The translations under genes were made by a program, and so were the position numbers. This document shows positions 9,038 through 16,530 of a DNA stretch of 64,000 nt, in pieces. This DNA comes from Paraburkholderia bryophila. Its GTDB lineage: Bacteria > Pseudomonadota > Gammaproteobacteria > Burkholderiales > Burkholderiaceae. The notes below the pieces were generated by a model that saw only the letters and a program-made list of their open reading frames with translations, was not told the origin of the DNA and did not search any database. The stretch lies in contig NZ_JACCAS010000001.1 in NCBI RefSeq assembly GCF_013409255.1, positions 4,092,001 through 4,156,000 of the forward strand. The letters are read 5' to 3'. How positions within the stretch are numbered: position 1 is the stretch's first letter; every line of letters starts with the position of its first letter.

Positions 9038-10437
9038 GGTCCGTGCGCACACAACTCCTGGTTGGTCTGATTCTAGTACTCGGCGCCATGAGCGCTCTTG
9101 CGGGCTACGGTATCTTCCGAAGCGCGCTGGAAGAGGCAAACGAGCTTTTCGACTATGAACTGCGCTCTGTTGCTATTTCATTGCCGCAGTCGGTGGCCGA
9201 TACAGAATTAGCGAATAGAGAATCCGGCGATTTCGAGGGACTGCAGGATGACCGTGTTGTCATCCAGATTTGGGACGCGTCGAACGTCTTGACCTATGAT
9301 TCCCTCCCGAGTGCAAAGCTGCCCCGCCAGCATGCGGGATTTCAGTCCATCGAAGTGGATGGGCGTCACTATCGAGTTTTTGGCCTACAGCAGGCTTCAC
9401 GATTTGTTCAAGTTGGGCAACCCCTGTCCGTCCGTGACGAGTCGGCCTTGGCGCAGGCATCGAGGACGCTTTGGCCATTATTGGCGATACTGCCACTCGA
9501 AATCGCCCTCGTGTTGCTGGTTGTGAAGCGGGCGTTGCGGCCTGTCAACCTCATATCCAGGTCCTTGGCAGCGCGGTCGATTGAAACGTTGGCACCTCTC
9601 GATATGGCTAATGCCACACCGACGGAAATCGAGCCTCTGGTTGACGCATTGAATGACCTCCTGGTACGTCTCGACAGGGCATTGCATGCGCAGCGCGTTT
9701 TCGTTGCGGACGCGGCCCATGAGCTTCGAACTCCTTTGACGGCACTGAAGCTACAGATTCAGGTGGCGCGACGGGACCACACGAAACCGAGCGATGAAGA
9801 CCTCCTGCGCAAACTGGAGGATAGGGTGAATCGCGCAATTCACCTTGTTCAGCAGTTACTTGCTCTTGCCAGGGAGGATGCCGAGGCCAGCGTGCGCGCC
9901 GGAAACGCGGACCTTCGCCGTGTGGCTACCCAGGTAATCAGCGACCTTTCCGTACTCGCAGAGCACAAAGGAATTGACCTGGGTCTGGAATGTACGGGTC
10001 TTGTGGTGACGGAATGCCCGATTGTGGTGATTGGAGACGAAACCTCGTTGGAAACGATGGTCACAAATCTGGTCGACAATGCCATCCGATACACGTCGCC
10101 TGGCGGCCAGGTTGATGTTCGACTTTGCACGAGCGCGGCCGAAGTAACGTTGGAGGTTGTCGACAACGGACCAGGAATACCGGCGGCCGACCTTGGGCGT
10201 GTGTTGGACCGGTTTTATCGGGCAGGAAATGCAAGTGGACAAGGTAGCGGGCTGGGGTTGGCCATCGCAGCAAAAGTGGCGGCGAAGCATCAGGCTGAAT
10301 TTTCCGTGAGCAATCGAACCGATAGGCAAGGGCTAAAGGTTTCTGTTAGTGGCCTGCGTCGTGCTCTTGCGGGCAATCCTGGCGCGGCGCGCTTCTCAGG
10401 TGCGCGCCTTGAACCGAATTGGCACACGCAAACGTGA
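9034..10437 (+). CDS. sensor histidine kinase of the OmpR-type pair
   Basis: This 467-residue inner-membrane kinase starts at GTG, overlapping the regulator stop. A first membrane helix (about 7-28), a periplasmic domain of about 130 residues and a second helix (LLAILPLEIALVLLVV) are followed by a HAMP-like linker. HisKA has AHELRTPLTALKLQIQVARRD. The ATPase domain has the N box (VDNAIRYTSP), G1 (DNGPGIP), F-like DRFYRAGN and G2 (GSGLGLAIA). The architecture matches PmrB/QseC-type kinases that pair with the upstream regulator. The periplasmic sensor domain gives no clue to its ligand. Confidence 0.92.
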   Translation: MRSVRTQLLVGLILVLGAMSALAGYGIFRSALEEANELFDYELRSVAISLPQSVADTELANRESGDFEGLQDDRVVIQIWDASNVLTYDSLPSAKLPRQHAGFQSIEVDGRHYRVFGLQQASRFVQVGQPLSVRDESALAQASRTLWPLLAILPLEIALVLLVVKRALRPVNLISRSLAARSIETLAPLDMANATPTEIEPLVDALNDLLVRLDRALHAQRVFVADAAHELRTPLTALKLQIQVARRDHTKPSDEDLLRKLEDRVNRAIHLVQQLLALAREDAEASVRAGNADLRRVATQVISDLSVLAEHKGIDLGLECTGLVVTECPIVVIGDETSLETMVTNLVDNAIRYTSPGGQVDVRLCTSAAEVTLEVVDNGPGIPAADLGRVLDRFYRAGNASGQGSGLGLAIAAKVAAKHQAEFSVSNRTDRQGLKVSVSGLRRALAGNPGAARFSGARLEPNWHTQT

Positions 10438-10711
10438 TGCTTACAAGTAGCGATGCAGCTGTCGTCCTATGCTTGCCTGATTGGATGCTGCCTAATTAAA
10501 CTGGTCGGACTGGCATTTTACGTCGGCGCAGAATGGCCGTGCCCTTCAAGCTCGTCGCCGTGCATCACGGTAGAGTACTATCGGTGATGTGGTGTTTGCA
10601 TGCAAGTCCGTTCCAGTCGCGGAGCAGACAAAGCTCTGAGCTGCTGGGAGTACATTTTCGCTTTTCTTGACCAGATGGGCGTGTGGCAACCAGTCGAAGC
10701 TTTCGTTGTCG

Positions 10712-10728
10712 CATAAGCTGCCCTTAAG
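10712..10728 (+). promoter_or_regulatory. PmrA/QseB-type box D (CATAAG-N5-CTTAAG)
   Basis: CATAAG CTGCC CTTAAG has the same first half-site as box C and sits 54 bases before a broken receiver-domain remnant. It probably drove a gene that has since decayed, perhaps a second regulator copy. Confidence 0.6.
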
Positions 10729-10781
10729 GAGAAGTTGTTAGTCTGAGGGGCAGATAGAGCTAAGAAAACGCGGTTGTGTTC

Positions 10782-10844
10782 GATGACGCTCTAGATTATT
10801 TCTTTATCAAACCATTTCGTTTTCTCGACCACGCAGGTGGTTAG
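10782..10844 (+). pseudogene. remnant of a response-regulator receiver domain
   Basis: One short frame reads DDALDYFFIKPFRFLDHAGG then a stop. DDxxDYFxIKPF matches the end of receiver domains (compare ADDYLIKPF in the regulator at 8375). Nothing upstream is in frame. Only about 20 codons remain, so the assignment rests on a short match, helped by box D just upstream. Confidence 0.4.
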
Positions 10845-10953
10845 CATAGCTAGCCAAATTTGGCACGGCAACGTGTCGAGCGGAAGCAGCAATGCAAATC
10901 CACCTTTTTCGACCTGGGAGCGATTCCGGGTCTCCTTTTATACCTGGCAATAG

Positions 10954-11374
10954 CGGCGCCTCATCCAAAAGATTCGGGAGGTAATGTCAGCCCACGGCCT
11001 GACGACAGCCGACATCGAAGCTCACATTTTCAACAGGAAGCGTGGGCCGAAGCTCGGTGCCAAATCTGTGGTCGTCGCGAAGGCTTCTGCGGCGAAATAG
11101 CAGGACCCGAAGAAAGGCGCTACATGGTCCAGACACGGACGCGCGCCGCGTTGGATTGAAAAGGGCAGTTACCAAGAAAGCCGCGGTCAAGAAAGTTGCA
11201 ACGACAAAGACTGCGCCGACGAAGAAGGTTGCGGCGAAGAAAGTGGTTGCGGAGAAGGCCGTGAGCGCGAACGTGCCGGCTAAGAAGGCACCGGCGAAAA
11301 ATGCGCCGCGCCAGAGCGTGGTCGTGCCCGCTACTGTGGCCGCAGTCGAGTCTGGCGCAGAGTTGACGACCTAA
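10954..11374 (+). pseudogene. H-NS-family protein with Lys/Ala tail, broken by a stop and a frameshift
   Basis: One frame reads RLIQKIREVMSAHGLTTADI, then a Lys/Ala linker, TAG at 11098-11100, then QDPKKGATWSRHGRAPRWIEKG. The last part is the conserved H-NS C-terminal DNA-binding motif (xxDPKTGxTWSGRGRxPxWI). TAG replaces a Tyr usually found there (Y-x-D-P), a one-base change. Shortly after W-I-E-K-G the frame shifts, and a tail rich in KKAA/KKVA repeats runs to TAA at 11374. The N-terminal coiled coil is missing or unrecognisable. H-NS proteins silence foreign DNA, so its loss within an island is notable. Confidence 0.65.
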
Positions 11375-11444
11375 ACATAGTTGTCAGGTGCCCGGTGGAC
11401 CAGCAATTTTCTGGTTCCACCGGGTACACCACGCCGACGATGTC

Positions 11445-11681
11445 TTATTGCGCCTGTGCTGCCTGATGCTGCGCGGCCTGCTGTTGAGCGTGTTGCTTCG
11501 CAAGGTGCCTGCCGACCATGCAGCCACCGACCGCACCAACGACAGCGTGGTGCCCCGCATAATGCCCAGCGACCCCGCCTACCACCGCGCCCTTGAGGCA
11601 GCCTGCGGCATGTGCAGTGCCTGCTGTGGCGAAGGCCAGCGTCGTTGCAATCAAGGCGATTCTTATTGGACCAGCTTTCAT
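11445..11681 (-). CDS. small exported glycine-zipper protein
   Basis: This 78-residue protein begins with a signal peptide (MKAGPIRIALIATTLAFATAGTAHA-A). A Gly/Ala-rich stretch follows (GAVVGGVAGHYAGHHAVVGAVGG) with GxxxG-type spacing, then a His/Gln-rich tail. Glycine-zipper proteins of this size associate with the outer or inner membrane, and their roles are generally unknown. The gene lies 53 bases downstream of the next minus-strand gene and may share its transcript. Confidence 0.75.
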   Translation of the reverse strand: MKAGPIRIALIATTLAFATAGTAHAAGCLKGAVVGGVAGHYAGHHAVVGAVGGCMVGRHLAKQHAQQQAAQHQAAQAQ

Positions 11682-11734
11682 TCGAAGTTAACCTGAGGTT
11701 GGATTCTTCGGATGTGGCGCCTTCCGGCGTCGTT

Positions 11735-12046
11735 TCAATACCCGCGCCAATCACGACGCTCGCGCCACTCGTGCTCACGCCATTCCTGGCGGCGCCATTC
11801 ACGTTCACGCCACTCGCGACGTTCGCGCCATTCACGGGCTCGCCAGTCTTCGTCACCACCGTACCTGACGGCGACAGGTGCGGGAGCATATACGACGGGA
11901 GGCGGCGGTGCATACACCGGCTCCGCCGGCACATATACGGCTCCGGGGATGCCCAATCCGATGGCGACGTCGACGTGTGCCGATGCTGCTGTTGATGCTG
12001 CCAGCACTGCTAGACCGAGCGCTGCGCCGAGAATCTTCTTATTCAT
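11735..12046 (-). CDS. exported protein with Trp-Arg-Glu-Arg repeats
   Basis: The protein has 103 residues. The signal peptide MNKKILGAALGLAVLAASTAASA is followed by a Pro/Tyr/Val segment (YVPAEPVYAPPPPVVYAPAPV) and a C-terminal third made of degenerate WRER/EWRE repeats, mirrored as short direct repeats in the DNA at 11735-11850. GAGGAG precedes the chosen ATG. Similar small Pro-rich periplasmic proteins are frequent in Burkholderia and have no known role. The charged aromatic repeat could bind polyanions, which is speculation. Confidence 0.75.
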   Translation of the reverse strand: MNKKILGAALGLAVLAASTAASAHVDVAIGLGIPGAVYVPAEPVYAPPPPVVYAPAPVAVRYGGDEDWRAREWRERREWREREWRRQEWREHEWRERRDWRGY

Positions 12047-12502
12047 CTTCGCTACTCCTCGCACATTGAGTGCAATGTCAATGACTACGGCTCGGAGTGT
12101 AAGGAGCGAGGTCAGACACATGTGAAACGGCGGTGCGAGATTCGTAACATGGGGTTACTCCTGAAGGCGTATCGCGTGGACGGTCCGCCTTCAGGACCTG
12201 CAGCCGCGCCGTGTGGCACGTGCACAGGGTAGCGCTATCACGCGACTGAACTTGAACAGTCATGTAGCGTGAGCTAGCCTTAACGTCTAGCCGGAAGCAA
12301 GCCTTTGGTATTGAGTTTTGTCGGAGGTGCAAGGCCCCTGTAGCGAACGTTTGGCCTATCCGGTCCTGGCTGGCGCTGGCAGGACAAGGGTTAGAAACAG
12401 GTTTGTGTCAGGAGCCCCCCGTGCCGCCCTCCCGGTGATTCCTTCGGGCTGGGACAGTTGCAGGTGGCTTCGTCGCCCTGATGCCGTTATGTCGGAGACA
12501 AC
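12047..12502. other. divergent promoter region, no gene seen
   Basis: This region separates the WRER-repeat gene and the phosphoesterase gene. Short inverted sequence (CTAGCCTTAACGTCTAGCC) occurs near 12270. One CTTAAC half-site is present, but no second one at the 5-base spacing. Confidence 0.4.
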
Positions 12503-13864
12503 ATGTCCGTTGACAACATTAAAACCATCGTCATAGTCATGATGGAGAACAGGTCTTTCGACCACGTTCTTGGCTACCTGAGTCTCCATGGGACGGATGT
12601 CAACGGCCTTTCGGCCGACCCTACCTGGCAGCAGAATTTCACGAACTTCTACGACGGCGAAACGTATGCCATACATGCGCTTTCTCCGTCGACTCAACTA
12701 ATCCCCGACCCTCCGCATGACCGCACGCCGATTTCGATGCAAATCAATACATCGTGCGCAAATGGAGGCTGCCCAGAACTGGGCGGGTTCGTCGCGAGCT
12801 ACGCGGCACGAAACCCGCCGCCAGCCGACCTGTCGATGGTGATGGGCTACTACACGGCCGATGCGTTACCTACTTACGACTTCTTCGCAAAGAATTTCAC
12901 GGTTTGCGATAGCTGGTTTGCTCCGCTTCCGACGGGAACCCAGGCAAATCGCCTGATGGCCATGGCCGGAGAGAGTGCAATTAGCGACAATGTTTCTGGT
13001 TTCCTTCCCGAACAGTCCCTGGTGTACGACTGGCTGACCACGCACGGCGCAAGCTGGTGCGTCTATCAGTCTGGAGGATTTTTTCCGTTCTTTAGCTTGA
13101 TGCCCAAGTGGTTACCGGAGATAGTCACCTCGCTCGCGTTGCCGCTTGAGGTCAATGGAGGCAGATTCAGGCGGTATTCGCGCTTCAAGGCCGACTGGGC
13201 GAACAGTGGCAACTTGCCCCAAGTCGTTTTCATCGAGCCGGAATACACGGACGGGCCGCACCTCGTACCGAATGATGACCATTCGCCTACTGGCGTTGCA
13301 CCGGGTCAAGCGTTCCTTGCCGATATTTATCAAACGATTTCGGCGTCTGACCGGTGGAATGAGACGCTGATGATTGTCACGTACGACGAGCATGGAGGAT
13401 TTTTCGACCATGTCAGTCCACTGGATATTCCAACCGATGTCGCCGGCTATCAGTTTCAAACTACTGGACTGCGGGTGCCCGCATTCCTGATTTCACCTTA
13501 TGTGGCGCCTGGGGGTGTCTTCTCCGGCGACTTGGACCATACCTCGTTACTTCAACTGCTCGCGGATAAGTTCAACGCCGGTGGCACGTACTCCGCTCCG
13601 GTCAGCGCACGCACACAACTTTCGAAACTCAGCTCTGCCCTTTCTGAAACGAAAACGCCCGGCACCACACCGAAGCTAAACGCCCTTGTACCGATGAACT
13701 CATCTGTACCGCCTCTCGTCTCACCACCGACCGGCACCTCGGCATGTGCACAAGCCTTTCGTAGCGTCGCGCTTAAGGTCGAGCAGGACCATCCAGAGTT
13801 GTTGTCTTCGCCGAACTGGAGCGACCTCGCGGGATTTATCGCGACGTACAAGGGTGGGTCTTGA
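12503..13864 (+). CDS. phosphoesterase family protein (phospholipase C / acid phosphatase type)
   Basis: The protein has 453 residues. The N-terminal signature IVIVMMENRSFDHVLGYL is the metal-binding start of the PF04185 phosphoesterase family (phospholipase C, AcpA). Later metal and active-site elements are visible: FIEPEYTDGPH, NDDHSPTG, LMIVTYDEHGGFFDHVSP and FSGDLDHTSLLQLL. The enzyme would release phosphate or head groups from phosphodiesters or monoesters. No Sec or Tat signal is evident at the chosen start, unusual because most relatives are exported. An unrecognised upstream start or cytoplasmic action is possible. The gene is not part of an operon. Confidence 0.88.
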   Translation: MSVDNIKTIVIVMMENRSFDHVLGYLSLHGTDVNGLSADPTWQQNFTNFYDGETYAIHALSPSTQLIPDPPHDRTPISMQINTSCANGGCPELGGFVASYAARNPPPADLSMVMGYYTADALPTYDFFAKNFTVCDSWFAPLPTGTQANRLMAMAGESAISDNVSGFLPEQSLVYDWLTTHGASWCVYQSGGFFPFFSLMPKWLPEIVTSLALPLEVNGGRFRRYSRFKADWANSGNLPQVVFIEPEYTDGPHLVPNDDHSPTGVAPGQAFLADIYQTISASDRWNETLMIVTYDEHGGFFDHVSPLDIPTDVAGYQFQTTGLRVPAFLISPYVAPGGVFSGDLDHTSLLQLLADKFNAGGTYSAPVSARTQLSKLSSALSETKTPGTTPKLNALVPMNSSVPPLVSPPTGTSACAQAFRSVALKVEQDHPELLSSPNWSDLAGFIATYKGGS

Positions 13865-14372
13865 ATCGATGCCAAGTCTTTGACCGATTCGGTCCTGTTG
13901 CAGGGCTCCTGCAGAGCCATTCAGCATGATTCTGTTCGCAGATGTGGATTTTCATCGGCTCGGCGCTCACGGTAAAGGCGGGCTCGGAATCTGCCCGCGG
14001 TCCGGATTCGGAGCGCCGGTTTTATTCCGGCCCACTGCGCAATGGGTTCGTTCCGCCAGGTGTCGTCGAACGTGGCGGATAGACCGGATATTTTGTAACC
14101 ACTGATTCCGCCGATGGCTCGCTTGAATGCACATCGCGCCGTGGCTATACGCAGATAACAAAATAAGGCGTCGACCGAGCGGACAAGAAAAGGTGAGTCT
14201 CTCGCGAATCGAGTTGAGCCTCGAAGCTGCTGCGTAAATCCGGGGGCATTGACTTCCCGCAAGTTGGGAGGTGTTGTGGGCCGAGGGATTTGCTGCCGAG
14301 ACGAAAGTTGGCCGCACCAACGCGGCATCTGCTCCGGACTTCACTCTATGCGCCTGGCTGGCAGCTTTTGCA
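13865..14372. other. intergenic, no convincing gene
   Basis: Two overlapping minus-strand frames of 125-135 codons occur here in different phases. Neither has a family resemblance or a ribosome-binding site, so they are not called. Confidence 0.35.
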
Positions 14373-14786
14373 CTAGCGGGTGGATTTCGACAGTCGATGA
14401 CCTAAACCCATGTTGGTCACTATTTGCCATGTGTAGACTCTCGAATACGTGACTCCGTATCGGCTCGCCACCAGTTCACGCACCCTCCCGTTTGTCCATG
14501 CATCAGTCGGGAAACCGTGAATTTGGGCCGAACCCAAAAGAGCCTTTTCAATCCATTTCAACGCCGTTTCGTCCAGCGCGGAAGGGCGACCACCGATACT
14601 CATCTCCCTGAGCGCATCAAGACCACCTTCGTCGATGATTTCCTTGTACCGCCGAACCGTTGCGACACCCATCTGCATCTTCTCAGCTACCTTGGCGACA
14701 GACGCTCCTTTTGCTAGCATTTTTCCTGCGGTCATGCGTCGCACGACGCTTGGAAGTTTGTCCCGGGCAGTCACGTTCTCTTGCAC
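14373..14786 (-). CDS. helix-turn-helix protein related to IS630-type transposase N-termini
   Basis: The protein has 137 residues. A first HTH (AGKMLAKGASVAKVAEKMQMGVATVRRYKEII) is followed by GGLDALREMSIGGRPSALDETALKWIEKALLG and a winged-helix part (TNGRVRELVASRYGVTYSRVYTWQIV). This matches the two DNA-binding modules of IS630/Tc1 transposases. The DDE domain is absent, since the protein ends MGLGHRLSKSTR. Such stand-alone proteins are common and may be either domesticated regulators or remnants. Confidence 0.7.
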   Translation of the reverse strand: MQENVTARDKLPSVVRRMTAGKMLAKGASVAKVAEKMQMGVATVRRYKEIIDEGGLDALREMSIGGRPSALDETALKWIEKALLGSAQIHGFPTDAWTNGRVRELVASRYGVTYSRVYTWQIVTNMGLGHRLSKSTR

Positions 14787-14962
14787 GAGCTAGATTCCTT
14801 GAAAATAACCGTGGTCTTGCAGCACGGAAAGCTTGCAATTACCTGGCCCTACAAGCCTAGCCGGCCTTATGTATCCGGTGGGCATGAGGTGTTCGCCGGA
14901 TTATGGCAGGAGGCCGGTCCGCAATCTAGAATGGATACTGGTTGCAATACTTCGAGGCCGCC

Positions 14963-15205
14963 ATGACTGATATTGCAGTTTCCAAGGTGGTACCCGGTAG
15001 CGAATCGCCGGAGCTTCTCGACGCGGCCTGTAATCACGTCCGGGAGATGACACATGCACGATGCGCCGTCGTCGTTGTCATTGACGGCGAGTCCGGGTCC
15101 GGCTACTCCGTCGTCGGCCCGCTGGATGCGCAGGTGCTGTTGCCTGACATCTTGCGGAAGGTCGCGGATTCCCTTCGGGGCCAGTTAAGCGGTCACTTGC
15201 AATGA
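14963..15205 (+). CDS. small hypothetical protein
   Basis: The protein has 80 residues from MTDIAVSKVVPGSESPELLD and is unrecognised. It contains a hydrophobic strand RCAVVVVIDGESGSGYSVVGP and ends LRGQLSGHLQ. GAGG lies 7 bases before the chosen ATG; an ATG 21 bases earlier is also possible. Its stop overlaps the start of the next gene (ATGA), so the two are translationally coupled and probably work together. Confidence 0.6.
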   Translation: MTDIAVSKVVPGSESPELLDAACNHVREMTHARCAVVVVIDGESGSGYSVVGPLDAQVLLPDILRKVADSLRGQLSGHLQ

Positions 15206-15576
15206 GCACGATGACCAATCCGCTTAACCTGGACCTTCGGGCACGTGCCGAACTGCTTGCGTATCTCGTGGCATCCCATCTCCTGGCGAGACAGATGACA
15301 GGCGATTGGTTGTCGTCCGACCACGTTGTGGAATCGACCGCGATATGGCTTAGGAGGAACGGTGGTGGGGCCGATGTCTTGCAGCGAGTAATGCTTTCGA
15401 CGCGTGCGCTTGAGGTTGCCCAGCACCTCGAAGGCACATCGGTAGCGGAAGTCACGCCCCAGGTGGTTCGCATGTTATTTTGTGAGAATCTGCGCCTCGA
15501 TTTCCGGTCACCGACGGCGCGAGAAATATACGACCTATGTCTGACGCGGCTGCTAAGCACGCGTTGGTTTGAATAG
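15202..15576 (+). CDS. hypothetical protein coupled to the preceding gene
   Basis: The protein has 124 residues, is mainly helical (LRARAELLAYLVASHLLARQ, DVLQRVMLSTRALEVAQHLEG) and has no membrane segment. It is unrecognised. The four-base overlap with the upstream 80-residue gene indicates a two-gene operon. It ends 23 bases from the convergent RepB-like gene. Confidence 0.6.
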   Translation: MSTMTNPLNLDLRARAELLAYLVASHLLARQMTGDWLSSDHVVESTAIWLRRNGGGADVLQRVMLSTRALEVAQHLEGTSVAEVTPQVVRMLFCENLRLDFRSPTAREIYDLCLTRLLSTRWFE

Positions 15577-15598
15577 TCGATTGCGGTTGCGCGCCAGG

Positions 15599-16192
15599 CT
15601 ACTTGCCACGTTTCTTGCGGGCCCCCGCTGCACCACCAGATAGAGCGTAAGGTAGCTTCATCGGGCGGGCCGCCTCAATGGCAAAGTCCGACTTGCTCGC
15701 CAGGCGGGCAAGCGCGATGGCGCACCTCGGATGATGTGATTCGAGCCAGGACACAATCACCTCGTTGTTCATCCAATTCCGGACGAAACTGGCTGTGAGC
15801 GCAAGATAGACCAGGTCGGCTTCGTAGCGCGACCGCTTTTCTGCGGCCTCAACCTGCATTTGAGCGAGCTCCCGCTCCATCCTACCCAGTCGGTTCGCGC
15901 AATCGGGATGAGACTGTCGGCCGCGAGCATCGTCGGTTCGCTCGTTGGCGGGCGTGGCCGCCAGCAAAGCGCGCGCGAAATCGCCACTGAGATTGTCCAC
16001 CGCGACCATAGTCCGGACAGCGGCAACCTGACGCGCCGGGACCATTTTTTCAAGCGCAGCAACTGTTCTCCTCGGCAACGTTAGCCCAGCGACCAGGGCA
16101 GCAGCACCCTCACAAAGTCCTGGCACGCTCTGGAGCCCGCCTGTTGCCTTGCTTGAACGGCATATGAACCGTCCAGGTCGAGCTTGTGTCAT
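15599..16192 (-). CDS. RepB C-terminal domain-like protein
   Basis: The protein has 197 residues from MTQARPGRFICRSSKATGG. The middle part (LPRRTVAALEKMVPARQVAAVRTMVAVDNLSGDFARALLAATPANERTD) and the later LGRMERELAQMQVEAAEKRSRYE...LVYLALTASFVRNWMNNEVIVSWL resemble the C-terminal region of plasmid partition protein RepB (PF07506). The N-terminal ParB/HTH part of RepB is absent. The ATG overlaps the stop of the upstream small gene (ATGA), so it is the third gene of an operon headed by the serine recombinase. It may be an accessory DNA-architecture factor for recombination. Confidence 0.65.
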   Translation of the reverse strand: MTQARPGRFICRSSKATGGLQSVPGLCEGAAALVAGLTLPRRTVAALEKMVPARQVAAVRTMVAVDNLSGDFARALLAATPANERTDDARGRQSHPDCANRLGRMERELAQMQVEAAEKRSRYEADLVYLALTASFVRNWMNNEVIVSWLESHHPRCAIALARLASKSDFAIEAARPMKLPYALSGGAAGARKKRGK

Positions 16193-16530
16193 CGGCGTTG
16201 CTCCATGAGACGTTGATGAACGAGCTTCGGTATCCTGGTAAGCCCCTGAGCTCGCAGCAGCGCCACAAAGGCCGGGTCCGAGAGGAGCTCCATCAGGGCC
16301 TTGGTCGTCGAAGCCATTTCTCCGCAGATTACGTCCATACATCTGATTGCGGTGCGTTGCCGCGCACGTTCCAGCTTGAGCACCCGCTTGGCTTTCGTCT
16401 CTGGGGTCGCGCGCACACTGGACGCACCGCATTTGCGTTGAGGCCGTTTCGAAATTGATGGGCAATCGAGGGGAGGCGCGGTCGGTTCAGCATCAGAAGA
16501 GCCGAGCTTCGCCGGGCGAAGGCGAGTCAC
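16189..16530 (-). CDS. small protein of the serine-recombinase operon
   Basis: The protein has 113 residues. The N-terminal half is basic and Pro-rich; the C-terminal half is helical (VICGEMASTTKALMELLSDPAFVALLRAQGLTRIPKLVHQRL). The family is unrecognised. It overlaps the recombinase stop by four bases and the RepB-like start by four bases, so all three are translationally coupled. A role as an accessory or directionality protein is an inference from position only. Confidence 0.65.
   Translation of the reverse strand: MTRLRPAKLGSSDAEPTAPPLDCPSISKRPQRKCGASSVRATPETKAKRVLKLERARQRTAIRCMDVICGEMASTTKALMELLSDPAFVALLRAQGLTRIPKLVHQRLMEQRR

Noticed and set aside
10860..11159. 99-codon plus-strand frame as a gene
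   Set aside because: The H-NS homology is in a different phase of the same DNA; this frame is a shadow of the pseudogene.
13921..14344. Two overlapping minus-strand hypothetical genes
   Set aside because: They overlap in different phases with no ribosome-binding site or recognisable sequence.
15599..16465. Single 288-residue protein in the recombinase operon
   Set aside because: The first 91 codons lie in the wrong phase over the 113-residue gene; the ATGA overlap at 16189-16192 gives the true start.
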